The notes under the pieces were generated by a model that was given only the letters and a program-made list of their open reading frames with translations, was not told the DNA's origin and ran no database searches. From a virus: DNA of 53,754 bases. Shown here in pieces: positions 38,782 through 46,696 of the stretch. Each line of letters begins with the position of its first letter. The first letter of the stretch is position 1. The DNA is taken from IMG/VR virus record IMGVR_UViG_3300005290_000038, positions 1-53,754 of that record; one strand, 5' to 3'. A program made the position numbers and the translations under genes.

Positions 38782-39752
38782 CTAATCAATCTCAACCACC
38801 ACTGGAGAAGCGGCTGGAGGCATCAGAGCACCTATCGTGCCCGATCACGAAACGAGAATGGTTCATGGATCTTGAGCATCCCGAACTTGGCATCGTACCG
38901 ACCTACGGTGGGCCGTTCGACAGCTACACGGTGCCAGAAGTAGACGAAGACGGGCATCTACGCTGTGAGCGATACGATCACGACGCGGGCGCGTGGGTCG
39001 AAGGCGGTGAGCCGCTTAATGTCTACCTAACCACAGAGCAACCGTGTAACCACGATCTGCCGCGATGGATCGATCGACACCGCGAACCGGAAATCGCCTG
39101 TCCGCATGAAGCCGCCGATCTACTCCCGCAACCTGCCAGCGAGCGAGAGCGGATACTTCGCGAAGCTCTCAACGCCATCATCGTTCGCTGCACGGACGGT
39201 GCGCGGGACTACGACTGGCGACCGGTTATCCGGGACATTGCGCAAAGAGCAATCGATCAAGTTCCCGACAACGCGATCCACAATGTCGCGGCCACTGGCG
39301 CAGGCGAGGAAGCGCAGCCAGATGATCAAGCGCGGCTGGCTGCGTACCAACAGGAGTATGAGCGTCTCTTCAACTGGCGCGACCTTTGGAATCGCCTGTC
39401 CAACTCCAAGCGATTCAAGCTTGCTTCACAAAATGACGGAATTGAAGAGAAGGCCGCACGCGCCAATAGGCTGATCGGAAAATTGATCGCAGACTACGAC
39501 GCCGCCACCCCACCCGCACCTTCAGCCGCAGCGGAAGCGCAACTGGCAGAGCTTGATAACCGCATCAACACCAACGTAGCGCGAATGGAAGAATCGCAGA
39601 AGGTGTCACAGTCAGAGTTGAACAGCATCGAATTCTCCGCTCCCACTACAGGACCAGCAGAGGCTCCGCAGGGAGTGGATTACACAACGCACATGCAGCA
39701 ACAGTTATCGAGACTTGATGCGCTGCTCGACCCGGTAGACGAAGATGAGTGA
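38778..39752 (+). CDS. Large early protein, unknown
   Basis: This 324-residue hydrophilic protein has an N-terminal region with several Cys/His residues (CDH/CPHEAADLL-type) and RILREALNAIIVRC. The C-terminal half is helical and coiled-coil-like (ARLAAYQQEYERLFNWRDLW; AEAQLAELDNRINTNVARME). No catalytic motif is seen. Confidence 0.6.
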   Translation: MTNQSQPPLEKRLEASEHLSCPITKREWFMDLEHPELGIVPTYGGPFDSYTVPEVDEDGHLRCERYDHDAGAWVEGGEPLNVYLTTEQPCNHDLPRWIDRHREPEIACPHEAADLLPQPASERERILREALNAIIVRCTDGARDYDWRPVIRDIAQRAIDQVPDNAIHNVAATGAGEEAQPDDQARLAAYQQEYERLFNWRDLWNRLSNSKRFKLASQNDGIEEKAARANRLIGKLIADYDAATPPAPSAAAEAQLAELDNRINTNVARMEESQKVSQSELNSIEFSAPTTGPAEAPQGVDYTTHMQQQLSRLDALLDPVDEDE

Positions 39753-40539
39753 AACGATCACCCGCAAAGCCTTAATAGCATGGGCCGTGAATGAGATTGC
39801 GCCGTACCTAAAACGTGGTTACACCCGTTATGTTCAGGAAGTTATTAGTTCCGTGATCATGAAGGCGCGCAACGAATTTCCGGGCATCGAAATGGATGCC
39901 AACGACCCCGACATTCCCGCACACGTCCGACATTCAAGGTCGAGCACCACCACTACCAGCGCCAGCGAAGCAGCACGGGCCAACTGCGGCAACTGCGGCA
40001 ACTGCGGCAAGCCGATTCATAAGACCGACGACAAGTGGTATCACGACGACTCGGACTTTGCGGGCTGCGGCATGATGGCAGCGGCGATGCCTGTACCTGA
40101 TGCTGGAGAAATCGATCACCTCCGCTCCGAATCATGGAATGCTAAGCGTGTAATCGAATGGATGGACGATCCGAATCGCAAGCCAGCTATTCACGCCTTC
40201 ACTGCCGGAAACGAAAGACAGATTGCGTACAGGTTTGAACGCGTTGTTGCTGACGCTGAAGAAGTCGGGCGGCTACGTGGTGAAGTCTCGTGGCTGCGTA
40301 AGCAGGCCGTAAACCTCCAGGAAGAAGTACGCAAAGAAGCAGCGGCAGTGATCGACGCCCGCGCCAAAGCTATCAGAGAAGCAGCAAGTAAGGTAGACCA
40401 GCTTCATTGCGACTGGAACCGATGCGTAGAAATAACTCCACAGCAAAGGGATCTGATAATGGAGGCGATGAATGAAGCGGTCGCCGCCCTGCAATCTCTA
40501 GCAGATAAGAAAGAGGGAGAAGATGTCGATATTTCTTGA
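39745..40539 (+). CDS. CGNCGNCG-containing coiled-coil protein, unknown
   Basis: This 264-residue protein has an N-terminal helical domain and a Cys cluster NCGNCGNCGKPIHKTDDKWYH (written here as the key run; residues about 80-100) resembling a zinc knuckle. The second half is a long coiled-coil (VSWLRKQAVNLQEEVRKEAA; ARAKAIREAASKVDQL). The Cys cluster is encoded by a perfect 9-nt triplication. Confidence 0.6.
   Translation: MSETITRKALIAWAVNEIAPYLKRGYTRYVQEVISSVIMKARNEFPGIEMDANDPDIPAHVRHSRSSTTTTSASEAARANCGNCGNCGKPIHKTDDKWYHDDSDFAGCGMMAAAMPVPDAGEIDHLRSESWNAKRVIEWMDDPNRKPAIHAFTAGNERQIAYRFERVVADAEEVGRLRGEVSWLRKQAVNLQEEVRKEAAAVIDARAKAIREAASKVDQLHCDWNRCVEITPQQRDLIMEAMNEAVAALQSLADKKEGEDVDIS
39982..40008 (+). 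repeat. Three perfect 9-nt repeats in a coding frame
   Basis: AACTGCGGC is repeated three times in tandem, encoding three NCG units. Such perfect short repeats are prone to slippage and could vary between isolates. Confidence 0.8.
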
Positions 40540-40750
40540 TCCTGACGATTTTAGTCCGGGGCCGTTAGTTGCGGTTCCGCGTATTGAAAATCCTGATGGC
40601 AGCGTTCAGCATGTCTATTGTGACGGCGCGCGGTTCCACGTTCTTAGCTGGTCCACTGAGGGCACACATTGCTCTGAGCCAAACTGCGAAATCAACATCG
40701 AGCGAAAGAAGCGACTGACCACCACGCATAAAGGGGAGAAGGTGAAGTGA
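40523..40750 (+). CDS. Small early protein, unknown
   Basis: This 75-residue protein (MSIFLDPDDFSPGPLVAVPR; FHVLSWSTEGTHCSEPNCEI) overlaps the upstream gene end by 17 nt. Two Cys are near the C-terminus, followed by a basic tail. No family recognised. Confidence 0.55.
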   Translation: MSIFLDPDDFSPGPLVAVPRIENPDGSVQHVYCDGARFHVLSWSTEGTHCSEPNCEINIERKKRLTTTHKGEKVK

Positions 40751-41181
40751 TGGGTGAGACTGTCATTGCCGGTTCGCGCCGTGTTGAGGATTACGACGTT
40801 GTTGAACGGGTCATTGCGGCATCTGGGTTCGTAATCACAAGGGTTATTGAAGGCGGACAGCGAAGTTATAAGGGCCATCCGAAAGCAAGGCCAGTGGGCG
40901 GGGTTGATTACCACGCAAACCAATGGGCCAAGCAGCATGGTATTGAGTGCCACACGGAGTATGCGCTTTGGGACGTATACGGGAAACGTGCGGGACCAAT
41001 TCGCAACCGCCGCATGGCGCTCATGGGCGAACAGCTAATTGCGATTCTCGACGAAGAAAGCACCGGAACGCTGGACATGATCAAAGCAGCACGTGAGGCA
41101 GGTTACCCGCCAGAGCGAATCTACATTTACCGACTGAACGACGGAGATAGCCATGAGCGAGCAAAAGAGAAAGCCACTTAA
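40750..41181 (+). CDS. SLOG-family protein (YspA/DUF2493-like)
   Basis: This 143-residue protein has the SLOG layout: ETVIAGSRRVEDYDVVERVI at the start, then VIEGGQRSYKGHPKARPVGG and VDYHANQWAKQHGIECHTEY. AGPIRNRRMALMGEQLIAIL and ESTGTLDMIKAAREAG complete it. SLOG proteins are Rossmannoid nucleotide-derivative binders, and phages carry them with unknown purpose. The usual GGARGVD loop carries an unusual insertion of about ten residues. Confidence 0.8.
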   Translation: MGETVIAGSRRVEDYDVVERVIAASGFVITRVIEGGQRSYKGHPKARPVGGVDYHANQWAKQHGIECHTEYALWDVYGKRAGPIRNRRMALMGEQLIAILDEESTGTLDMIKAAREAGYPPERIYIYRLNDGDSHERAKEKAT

Positions 41182-41569
41182 CCCTGCGGTCAAGATTAGC
41201 GCGAACGGGCGTCCGTACCTTAACCGTGATGAGGCCGTAAGGCGCATGATGGCGCGCGACAAAACCAACATCCCTGTATCTCAACCATCTGTAGAAGCGC
41301 CGGAGTCGCTATGGCCTACCGACTTGGCACGTTGTCTGATCTGCCACAGTGACATCGCGCGGGAGGAATGCGGTACGCACGGACTTAATCGCGCAACACT
41401 GGAATTGTTATGCCCAACTGTCTGTACCTTCCCGCTTCCCTCTCCCGACGACATAGCAGAGAAAGTGGAGCGAGTGACGACTATGATCATCGGACGCGAA
41501 CGGCTGGACTACGACTGGGTGCGCGACATCATCGTAGCTGAGTTTGGTGGTGGTGAAAATAAATCGTGA
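41153..41569 (+). CDS. CxxC early protein, unknown
   Basis: This 138-residue protein overlaps the SLOG gene by 29 nt. It has CLICHSDIAREECGTHG and LLCPTVC, a possible zinc site, and a C-terminal YDWVRDIIVAEFGGG helix. No family recognised. Confidence 0.6.
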   Translation: MSEQKRKPLNPAVKISANGRPYLNRDEAVRRMMARDKTNIPVSQPSVEAPESLWPTDLARCLICHSDIAREECGTHGLNRATLELLCPTVCTFPLPSPDDIAEKVERVTTMIIGRERLDYDWVRDIIVAEFGGGENKS

Positions 41570-41586
41570 ATCGGTCAAGCTGACTC

Positions 41587-41613
41587 TTGCAATTATTCCC
41601 AACCTCGTATAGA
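41587..41613 (+). promoter_or_regulatory. Possible promoter for HTH gene
   Basis: TTGCAA (41587-41592) and TATAGA (41608-41613) with a short 15-nt spacer. The ATGs at 41626 and 41632 lie 12 and 18 nt after the -10 box and have no Shine-Dalgarno, again suggesting a very short leader. Confidence 0.4.
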
Positions 41614-41625
41614 TTGTTCGCCGCA

Positions 41626-41811
41626 ATGACAATGGTAACGATTCAGCAAGCCGCGACGAGGTTGGGGGTGAGCCACTGGCGAGTCAGGCAGGTGTACAAA
41701 GCTATGAAGATTTTACCAGTCGGTTATTATCGTAGCAGCCCGCTATTCAGTCTTGCCCAAGTGAGACAGATGCAAAAGCGAAACACTAAACCGGGGCCGC
41801 AACCGCGATGA
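41626..41811 (+). CDS. Excisionase/MerR-like HTH protein
   Basis: This 61-residue protein (MTMVTIQQAATRLGVSHWRV, RQVYKAMKILPVG, then a basic Pro-rich tail) matches the layout of the regulators at 27051 and 32684. It heads the replication module and may regulate it. ATG 41632 is an alternative start. Confidence 0.7.
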   Translation: MTMVTIQQAATRLGVSHWRVRQVYKAMKILPVGYYRSSPLFSLAQVRQMQKRNTKPGPQPR

Positions 41812-42830
41812 GTAATTTTTCCCATTCCATGCTGTCTCTCTATCGTAGCTGTCCGCTGAAATTCAGGTATCGCTACGAGGAACATCTAGCACCACTACAG
41901 CCACCGTCGCGACACGACATGGACTACGGGGCCGCGATTGATGCAGCGCTCAACGTTCTCTACAGTGAGAACGGAAGTATAAAGGCAGCTCACGAGGCGT
42001 TTGCTACGACGTACCCCGCCGACAGGTTTCCGAACCCGCTGCCGCTATGGTCGCAGGGCAAGTCATTCGCTAACGCCCTTGCTGCGATTCGCGGCTATGC
42101 CCAGCGTTGGCATGAGGAAGACCGTCACTGGAAAGTGTTGTTCATCCAAGACTACGTAAAGGAAGAAGGGGAGGACGCCCGCTCGGTCAAGCTGGACCTG
42201 ATAGTAGAAGACCAACGCGACGGACAGGTGTGGGCCGTGGACAACAAGACCACTGGCAAGTACTTGGATGCAAACTACTGGTCCGGGTTTGAGCCTGACA
42301 GTCAGATTCGTACCTATGTAGATCATACAAAACGCCGGTTCGGCCACTGTGGCGGCTTCATCATCAACGCCATCAGCTTTAAACACCGGAGCAAGGCTTA
42401 CACGCCCCGGCAGGGGCCAAACAAGGGTATCCAGCAGCCTGCCGGCGACTGGTACGACTTTGGCCGCGTAGCCTTCAATCCCAACAGCGAATGCCTGAAG
42501 CTGGAAACCGATAACGAAGCTTACTGGATAGCTCGTATTAAGCAGGACCGGGAGTCGGGCCTGTGGGGCTACAACACAGATCAATGCCGTCGCGGAGGAG
42601 TGGAATGCGAATACCTGAAACTATGTGAGGCGGGCTATTCGCTGCCGACTGACGAGGAGTTAATACTCTCCTACTATCGCCGCCAGTGTCCGAGAGTCCT
42701 TGAGGCCGGGCGCTGCTTGCTGGACATAGACCACGAGGGCCAGTGCGACCCGGTAGACCATACTGTCAAAACTGATTACATCGTCAGAACCGACGACGAG
42801 GAAGAAATCGAAAATGCCATCAGCGACTAA
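41808..42830 (+). CDS. PD-(D/E)XK nuclease, RecB/Cas4-like
   Basis: This 340-residue protein begins FSHSMLSLYRSCPLKFRYRY, the usual start of RecB-family phage nucleases. Catalytic elements are SVKLDLIV (Asp 130), VWAVDNKTTG (Asp 145, Lys 147) and QIRTY (Gln 166). The C-terminal CRRGGVECEYLKLC, with Cys 15, could hold an iron-sulfur cluster. It overlaps the Sak4-like gene, and such pairs act in phage recombination. Confidence 0.88.
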   Translation: MSNFSHSMLSLYRSCPLKFRYRYEEHLAPLQPPSRHDMDYGAAIDAALNVLYSENGSIKAAHEAFATTYPADRFPNPLPLWSQGKSFANALAAIRGYAQRWHEEDRHWKVLFIQDYVKEEGEDARSVKLDLIVEDQRDGQVWAVDNKTTGKYLDANYWSGFEPDSQIRTYVDHTKRRFGHCGGFIINAISFKHRSKAYTPRQGPNKGIQQPAGDWYDFGRVAFNPNSECLKLETDNEAYWIARIKQDRESGLWGYNTDQCRRGGVECEYLKLCEAGYSLPTDEELILSYYRRQCPRVLEAGRCLLDIDHEGQCDPVDHTVKTDYIVRTDDEEEIENAISD

Positions 42831-43755
42831 CCTAACAAAACCCAACTACGCCATCATTTTCATCGGCCCTCCCGGCAGCGGTAAGACGCGCTGTGGCCTG
42901 TCGTTCCCGAAGGTTATGGCTATTACTTTTGACCCGGTAGGACTGGAGATTATCTTTGACCCGGCGAATGAGAAACTGCGCGAAAATCTGGTCTGGACCG
43001 TGCCGATGAACGGGTTGCCACTGGAGCAGGTATTTCGCGTCACCGATGAGCCGAGTGAAGACAGCCTCTACGGCGCTATCGCCCTCGCCAAAAAGATGCG
43101 CCAAGAGGGCAAGGTGGAAACCGTCCTGCTTGACGGAACCAGCTACCTTGCCGATCTCAAGCAGGAGCATGTAGCTGACGACCGGGACACACGGGCCATG
43201 TATCGCCAACTGGGCGGATACTTGTCACAGTTCTTTCTTCAGAACTTTCTCCCGCTTGCTGTGCGGCACAATCTAAACGTGATTATGACCTGTCATCTTC
43301 AGCGGGAGAGCAATGAGGCGGTGGAAGGGATCAGCGACCCGTCGCGCAAGGAATACGGCACCAGTAAGCCGCTGATCAATCAGAACAGCAATCTCAGCGC
43401 ACAGATAGTTGGCGGCTTCCGTCACAAAATCAGCGGAATGCCGAGTGCGGTTGTCTATCTCAACCATCGGCTCGAAGCGGCGACGGCAAAAGATGTTGAG
43501 ACTGCGAAGAAAAATGGGCAAGCACTAGCCGAAGGCGCTGAAATCCTCAACTACTACGCCTACTGCCAGAAAACCTACGTGAAAGAGTGGGAGTCTGAGG
43601 TAGACGCAAAGAATCGCTATGGACTTGGGCCGCGCATCAAGATGACCAACGGCAACTTTTACAAAACGCTCCTGAGTAAACTGCCCAAGTCCAACGACAA
43701 CAACGGAGCACAACCTGGCGCTGAGGCGCAACTAACTGCTAAAGGAGCTAAGTAA
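42814..43755 (+). CDS. Sak4-like RecA-type ATPase (AAA_24)
   Basis: This 313-residue protein has a Walker A GPPGSGKT at residues 18-25 and a Walker B-like VETVLLDGTSYL near residues 100-111. A NVIMTCHLQ sensor strand near residue 155 follows. This matches phage single-strand annealing or recombination ATPases. It is encoded between a RecB-like nuclease and a probable SSB, as usual for Sak4. Confidence 0.85.
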   Translation: MPSATNLTKPNYAIIFIGPPGSGKTRCGLSFPKVMAITFDPVGLEIIFDPANEKLRENLVWTVPMNGLPLEQVFRVTDEPSEDSLYGAIALAKKMRQEGKVETVLLDGTSYLADLKQEHVADDRDTRAMYRQLGGYLSQFFLQNFLPLAVRHNLNVIMTCHLQRESNEAVEGISDPSRKEYGTSKPLINQNSNLSAQIVGGFRHKISGMPSAVVYLNHRLEAATAKDVETAKKNGQALAEGAEILNYYAYCQKTYVKEWESEVDAKNRYGLGPRIKMTNGNFYKTLLSKLPKSNDNNGAQPGAEAQLTAKGAK

Positions 43756-44426
43756 TGCCATACACAGACGAAGAAATTGGTGAAGACGTTGATGATACTC
43801 CGGCGTTTGTTAGGGAGGGAACCGAAGACGACGATATCGTGGTCCAGGGCGAGGACGTATCCGGCGCTCAGCCTGCAATGGGCAACGAGGACTGGATGGA
43901 GCCAGCAAAAGGTGTCACTTTTGAGATCGTGAAAGCGGTACTTGACACTTATACACCTGACGGCGAGCGAGAATGGAAGTCCCACTCGCTGAAGTTGCAG
44001 GTACAGATCACGAAAGAGGGCATCGACGGCAAGGGACGCTATGCTCGCAAGACATTCTTCCCCGGCAGGAACGGACGGATTCTCATAGCCGTCAACCGCA
44101 AGGCTTACGACTTTACCGTCAACTCAAAGGGCGAGAAAAGCGATTGGTATCAAGCCGGTACAGGTGGTGCCTTTGGTGACTACAACGAATGGCTGACCGC
44201 GCTGGGCCTGCCGACCGGTCCTGCTCCAAACAACGACAAAGCGTTTCGCGCATCCCTGGTGGGCCGCAAAGTCATCGCGGACATCACCAAAGAGAAGCGT
44301 GAAGTCTACGATAAGGCGACGAAAAAATCCGTCAAAGTGGACGGCGAGTACGAGAATCATTTGCGTAACGTCCGCCCCGTGAAAAAGGCGGCAACGACAG
44401 AAACAGCAGAGGCAGCGGCCAGCTAA
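43755..44426 (+). CDS. Probable single-stranded DNA-binding protein
   Basis: This 223-residue protein has an acidic N-terminus, a beta-type core (GVTFEIVKAVLDTYTPDG; SHSLKLQVQITKEG) and an Ala/Lys/Glu-rich C-terminal tail. It lies between Sak4-like and RusA genes where phage SSBs are encoded. I identify it by context; no unambiguous OB signature can be read. Confidence 0.6.
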   Translation: MPYTDEEIGEDVDDTPAFVREGTEDDDIVVQGEDVSGAQPAMGNEDWMEPAKGVTFEIVKAVLDTYTPDGEREWKSHSLKLQVQITKEGIDGKGRYARKTFFPGRNGRILIAVNRKAYDFTVNSKGEKSDWYQAGTGGAFGDYNEWLTALGLPTGPAPNNDKAFRASLVGRKVIADITKEKREVYDKATKKSVKVDGEYENHLRNVRPVKKAATTETAEAAAS

Positions 44427-44878
44427 TGCTTGCGGCACCGGAACAGAAGGCAGGGGGAAACGAGGTCCGCTTCGTGCTGCCTTCTTTACCCGGTAGCGTC
44501 AATGAGATTTACGAGATCAATCGCCCAGATAGCGGGCTACCGAGACGCCGGTTGAAAGCTGAGTGGGCTATCTGGGCTACGAAGATGATGCCGCACGTAT
44601 TACCCTTCAAGATTCAGCCGATGAGCATCGTGCGCGTAGACCGCTGGTACTACTATCCGTGGTTTTACAAAAACGGCAAGTGGCGTGTAGCTGACGTGGC
44701 AAACATGGACAAGCTGTTATTCGACACATTGGCAAAGAAGCTGGGCATCAATGACCTGCTATTCAAGCAGGGCTGGATGGGGAGCAGGGATTCGGTTGAT
44801 GGCAAGGTGATTGTCAGGCTCAGGGAAATACCGGAGATACAGTGGAGGGCGGCGAACAATGGCAATCGTAATGACTAA
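44426..44878 (+). CDS. RusA-like Holliday junction resolvase
   Basis: This 150-residue protein has the RusA catalytic region RVADVANMDKLLFDTLAKKL (acidic residues near 90 and 95, Lys 96) followed by GINDLLF and VDGKVIVRLRE. RusA dimers cut four-way junctions during phage recombination and before packaging. The N-terminal strand (VRFVLPSLPGSVNEIY) fits the family. Confidence 0.82.
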   Translation: MLAAPEQKAGGNEVRFVLPSLPGSVNEIYEINRPDSGLPRRRLKAEWAIWATKMMPHVLPFKIQPMSIVRVDRWYYYPWFYKNGKWRVADVANMDKLLFDTLAKKLGINDLLFKQGWMGSRDSVDGKVIVRLREIPEIQWRAANNGNRND

Positions 44879-45146
44879 AGACGGTCATGTTAGACCATTG
44901 CAGCCATCTGATCTAAAAGAAGTAGCTGGGCGTGATGAACGCATCCGCCAACTGGAACGTCAGTGCGCCGTATTAAGCACGCACGTAGACCGTCAGGGCC
45001 GGGTCGTAGAGGCGGCAATTGCGTGGGCCGACTGGTTACGTGAGCGGCCTGTGTGGGATGAGCCGGAGTCGGTACTGGAATACGCGGTGAGAGGTTACGT
45101 GCGGAAGATTGCTGAATTGACAGAGGAGAAACGACATGGAGATTGA
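44859..45146 (+). CDS. Helical early protein, unknown
   Basis: This 95-residue protein (MAIVMTKDGHVRPLQPSDLK, then IRQLERQCAVLSTHVDRQGR) starts at ATG 44859 after GGAGGGCGG. An earlier in-frame ATG would add residues overlapping RusA. Likely coiled coil; function unknown. Confidence 0.6.
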   Translation: MAIVMTKDGHVRPLQPSDLKEVAGRDERIRQLERQCAVLSTHVDRQGRVVEAAIAWADWLRERPVWDEPESVLEYAVRGYVRKIAELTEEKRHGD

Positions 45147-45405
45147 CTTATACGAACTGGCAACCAACGCACGGCTCAACCATTGGCCTCCGCATCTGGG
45201 CGTGACCACTAACGCGGAGAAGATCGAGTATCTGGCGCAGCGGTTACAAGAGGCTGGTGATGTGGTCCAAAACGATGACTTGCTAGACCGGCAGACAGCC
45301 ATGCAAGAAGAGATCGCCATGCACGAGCAAACGATTGAAGGGCTGCGAGCTGAGATCTTCGACCTTAACGAAGTGATCAAGAAGCTAGAGACCAAGCAGC
45401 AATGA
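45136..45405 (+). CDS. Coiled-coil early protein, unknown
   Basis: This 89-residue protein has a short N-terminal domain and a long coiled coil (QEEIAMHEQTIEGLRAEIFD). It ends KKLETKQQ in a 4-nt overlap with the beta clamp gene. GAGGAGA precedes its start. Confidence 0.6.
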   Translation: MEIDLYELATNARLNHWPPHLGVTTNAEKIEYLAQRLQEAGDVVQNDDLLDRQTAMQEEIAMHEQTIEGLRAEIFDLNEVIKKLETKQQ

Positions 45406-46538
45406 TCACCGTCTCCCGCGCCGAACTCTCCGCCGAGCTAACCTTGCTGCAAAGTGTTGTCAGCAAGTACGCAACAATGCCGATACTTGATACCGTGCGA
45501 TTCGAGGCGAGCGATAAACTACGACTCACGGCTTCATCGATCGATGTAACGCTGACTACCGAGATCGCGCTGCCGGGTTTAGTGAACGAGTCTGAATCGT
45601 GGTGTGTGCCGATTAAGCCTCTAGTCCGACTGGTATCGCTGTTTGAGAAAGACGAAGTAGCGCTTGAACAGGTTGAGAACGGCCGGGTGCGCGTGCAGTG
45701 CGGACGATCAAAACACCTGTTGCCACTGCTTCCCGTTGCCGAGTTCCCTGAACCTGATGCGGTAGAAGCCGAGATGATTACAGTCAAAGGCAGGCTTCTT
45801 GCGGCGATTCTGAGCCATACGGCCTTTGCGGTGCTACCTCAGGCCGGGGACTTACGGCAGGGTGATCAAAAGTTTACCGGCTTACATCTGACACTGGCGA
45901 GTGGCACTCTGACCGTCGCGGCAACGAACAAACTGCGGCTGGCAATTGCACGAACGCGGCTTACAGGCAGCGACTTTGCCGTGATTCTGCCGCAATCGGT
46001 CATCGCCCCGCTGAAACGGTTTAATGATGATGACATACAGTTGGGGGTGTCAGCTAACGGCAATCTAATGACTGTCCGGGCTGGCAGTCGGCAGCTTACC
46101 GCACGGCTGATGGTGGACAAACCGCTTGACTGGTCCAGCCTGTTTCCTAAGTCTTACACGCACTCGATAGAGATTGATAGCGAGACTCTAAGTGGATCGC
46201 TGAAACGGGTGCTTGTGACCAGTGATGATCGGCCCTCATTCGTAGTTAACGGACTCAAATTTACGCTGGCTAACGACGAATTGAAGATCGAATCCCGTGA
46301 CGGCGACTACGGAAAATCAGATGAGTCCTTGCCGATCACGTGTCCATCGCTAAACGGTGAGCCGGTCTATGTCGGTGTTAATGGGCCACAGGTAGTTGAC
46401 TATCTGGCACTGGACATTGCCGGTGAGAAAACAAAGCTGGAAATCACCCCTGACATTCATGTGTTTCGGTTATCTCCGGTAACGCTGAAAGAGTTCGACT
46501 ACGAGTATCTGGTGAACACGATCAAGCTAAAATGGTAA
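45402..46538 (+). CDS. dnaN: DNA polymerase III beta sliding clamp
   Basis: This 378-residue protein has full bacterial clamp length (three domains). Clamp landmarks include LLQSVVSKYATMPILDTVRF, CGRSKHLLPLLPVAEFP, HTAFAVLPQAGDLRQGDQKF, GLHLTLASGTLTVAATNKLR, SRQLTARLMVDKPLDWSSLF and a final ITPDIHVFRLSPV. The clamp encircles DNA and tethers polymerase and repair enzymes. A phage-owned clamp without a phage DNA polymerase in the window suggests that it redirects the host replisome. The usual C-terminal MPM(R/K) is replaced by a divergent end (VNTIKLKW). Confidence 0.9.
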   Translation: MITVSRAELSAELTLLQSVVSKYATMPILDTVRFEASDKLRLTASSIDVTLTTEIALPGLVNESESWCVPIKPLVRLVSLFEKDEVALEQVENGRVRVQCGRSKHLLPLLPVAEFPEPDAVEAEMITVKGRLLAAILSHTAFAVLPQAGDLRQGDQKFTGLHLTLASGTLTVAATNKLRLAIARTRLTGSDFAVILPQSVIAPLKRFNDDDIQLGVSANGNLMTVRAGSRQLTARLMVDKPLDWSSLFPKSYTHSIEIDSETLSGSLKRVLVTSDDRPSFVVNGLKFTLANDELKIESRDGDYGKSDESLPITCPSLNGEPVYVGVNGPQVVDYLALDIAGEKTKLEITPDIHVFRLSPVTLKEFDYEYLVNTIKLKW

Positions 46539-46696
46539 GACCGCGCCTTTACATTGTTGCTCAACGCTTCCCCTGCCACGACGGCTCAAGGCCCTTGAGC
46601 TTTGCGATCTACTGTGGCCGGACGTTTCTGGCTTACTCGTGGTCACTCAGCGGAGCGTGGATTGCTCTCCAGTGGATACGGCGAGGATTACAATGA
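46532..46696 (+). CDS. Small protein between clamp and helicase, unknown
   Basis: This 54-codon frame starts inside the last codons of the clamp gene and ends in an ATGA overlap with the helicase-methyltransferase. The product is basic with aromatic residues (MVRPRLYIVAQRFPCHDGSR; SLSGAWIALQWIRRGLQ). Coupling on both sides supports translation. Confidence 0.55.
   Translation: MVRPRLYIVAQRFPCHDGSRPLSFAIYCGRTFLAYSWSLSGAWIALQWIRRGLQ

Noticed and set aside
46639-46692. Upstream start for the helicase-methyltransferase
   Set aside because: The extension overlaps the coupled small gene at 46532-46696, and ATG 46693 shows the ATGA overlap typical of this operon.
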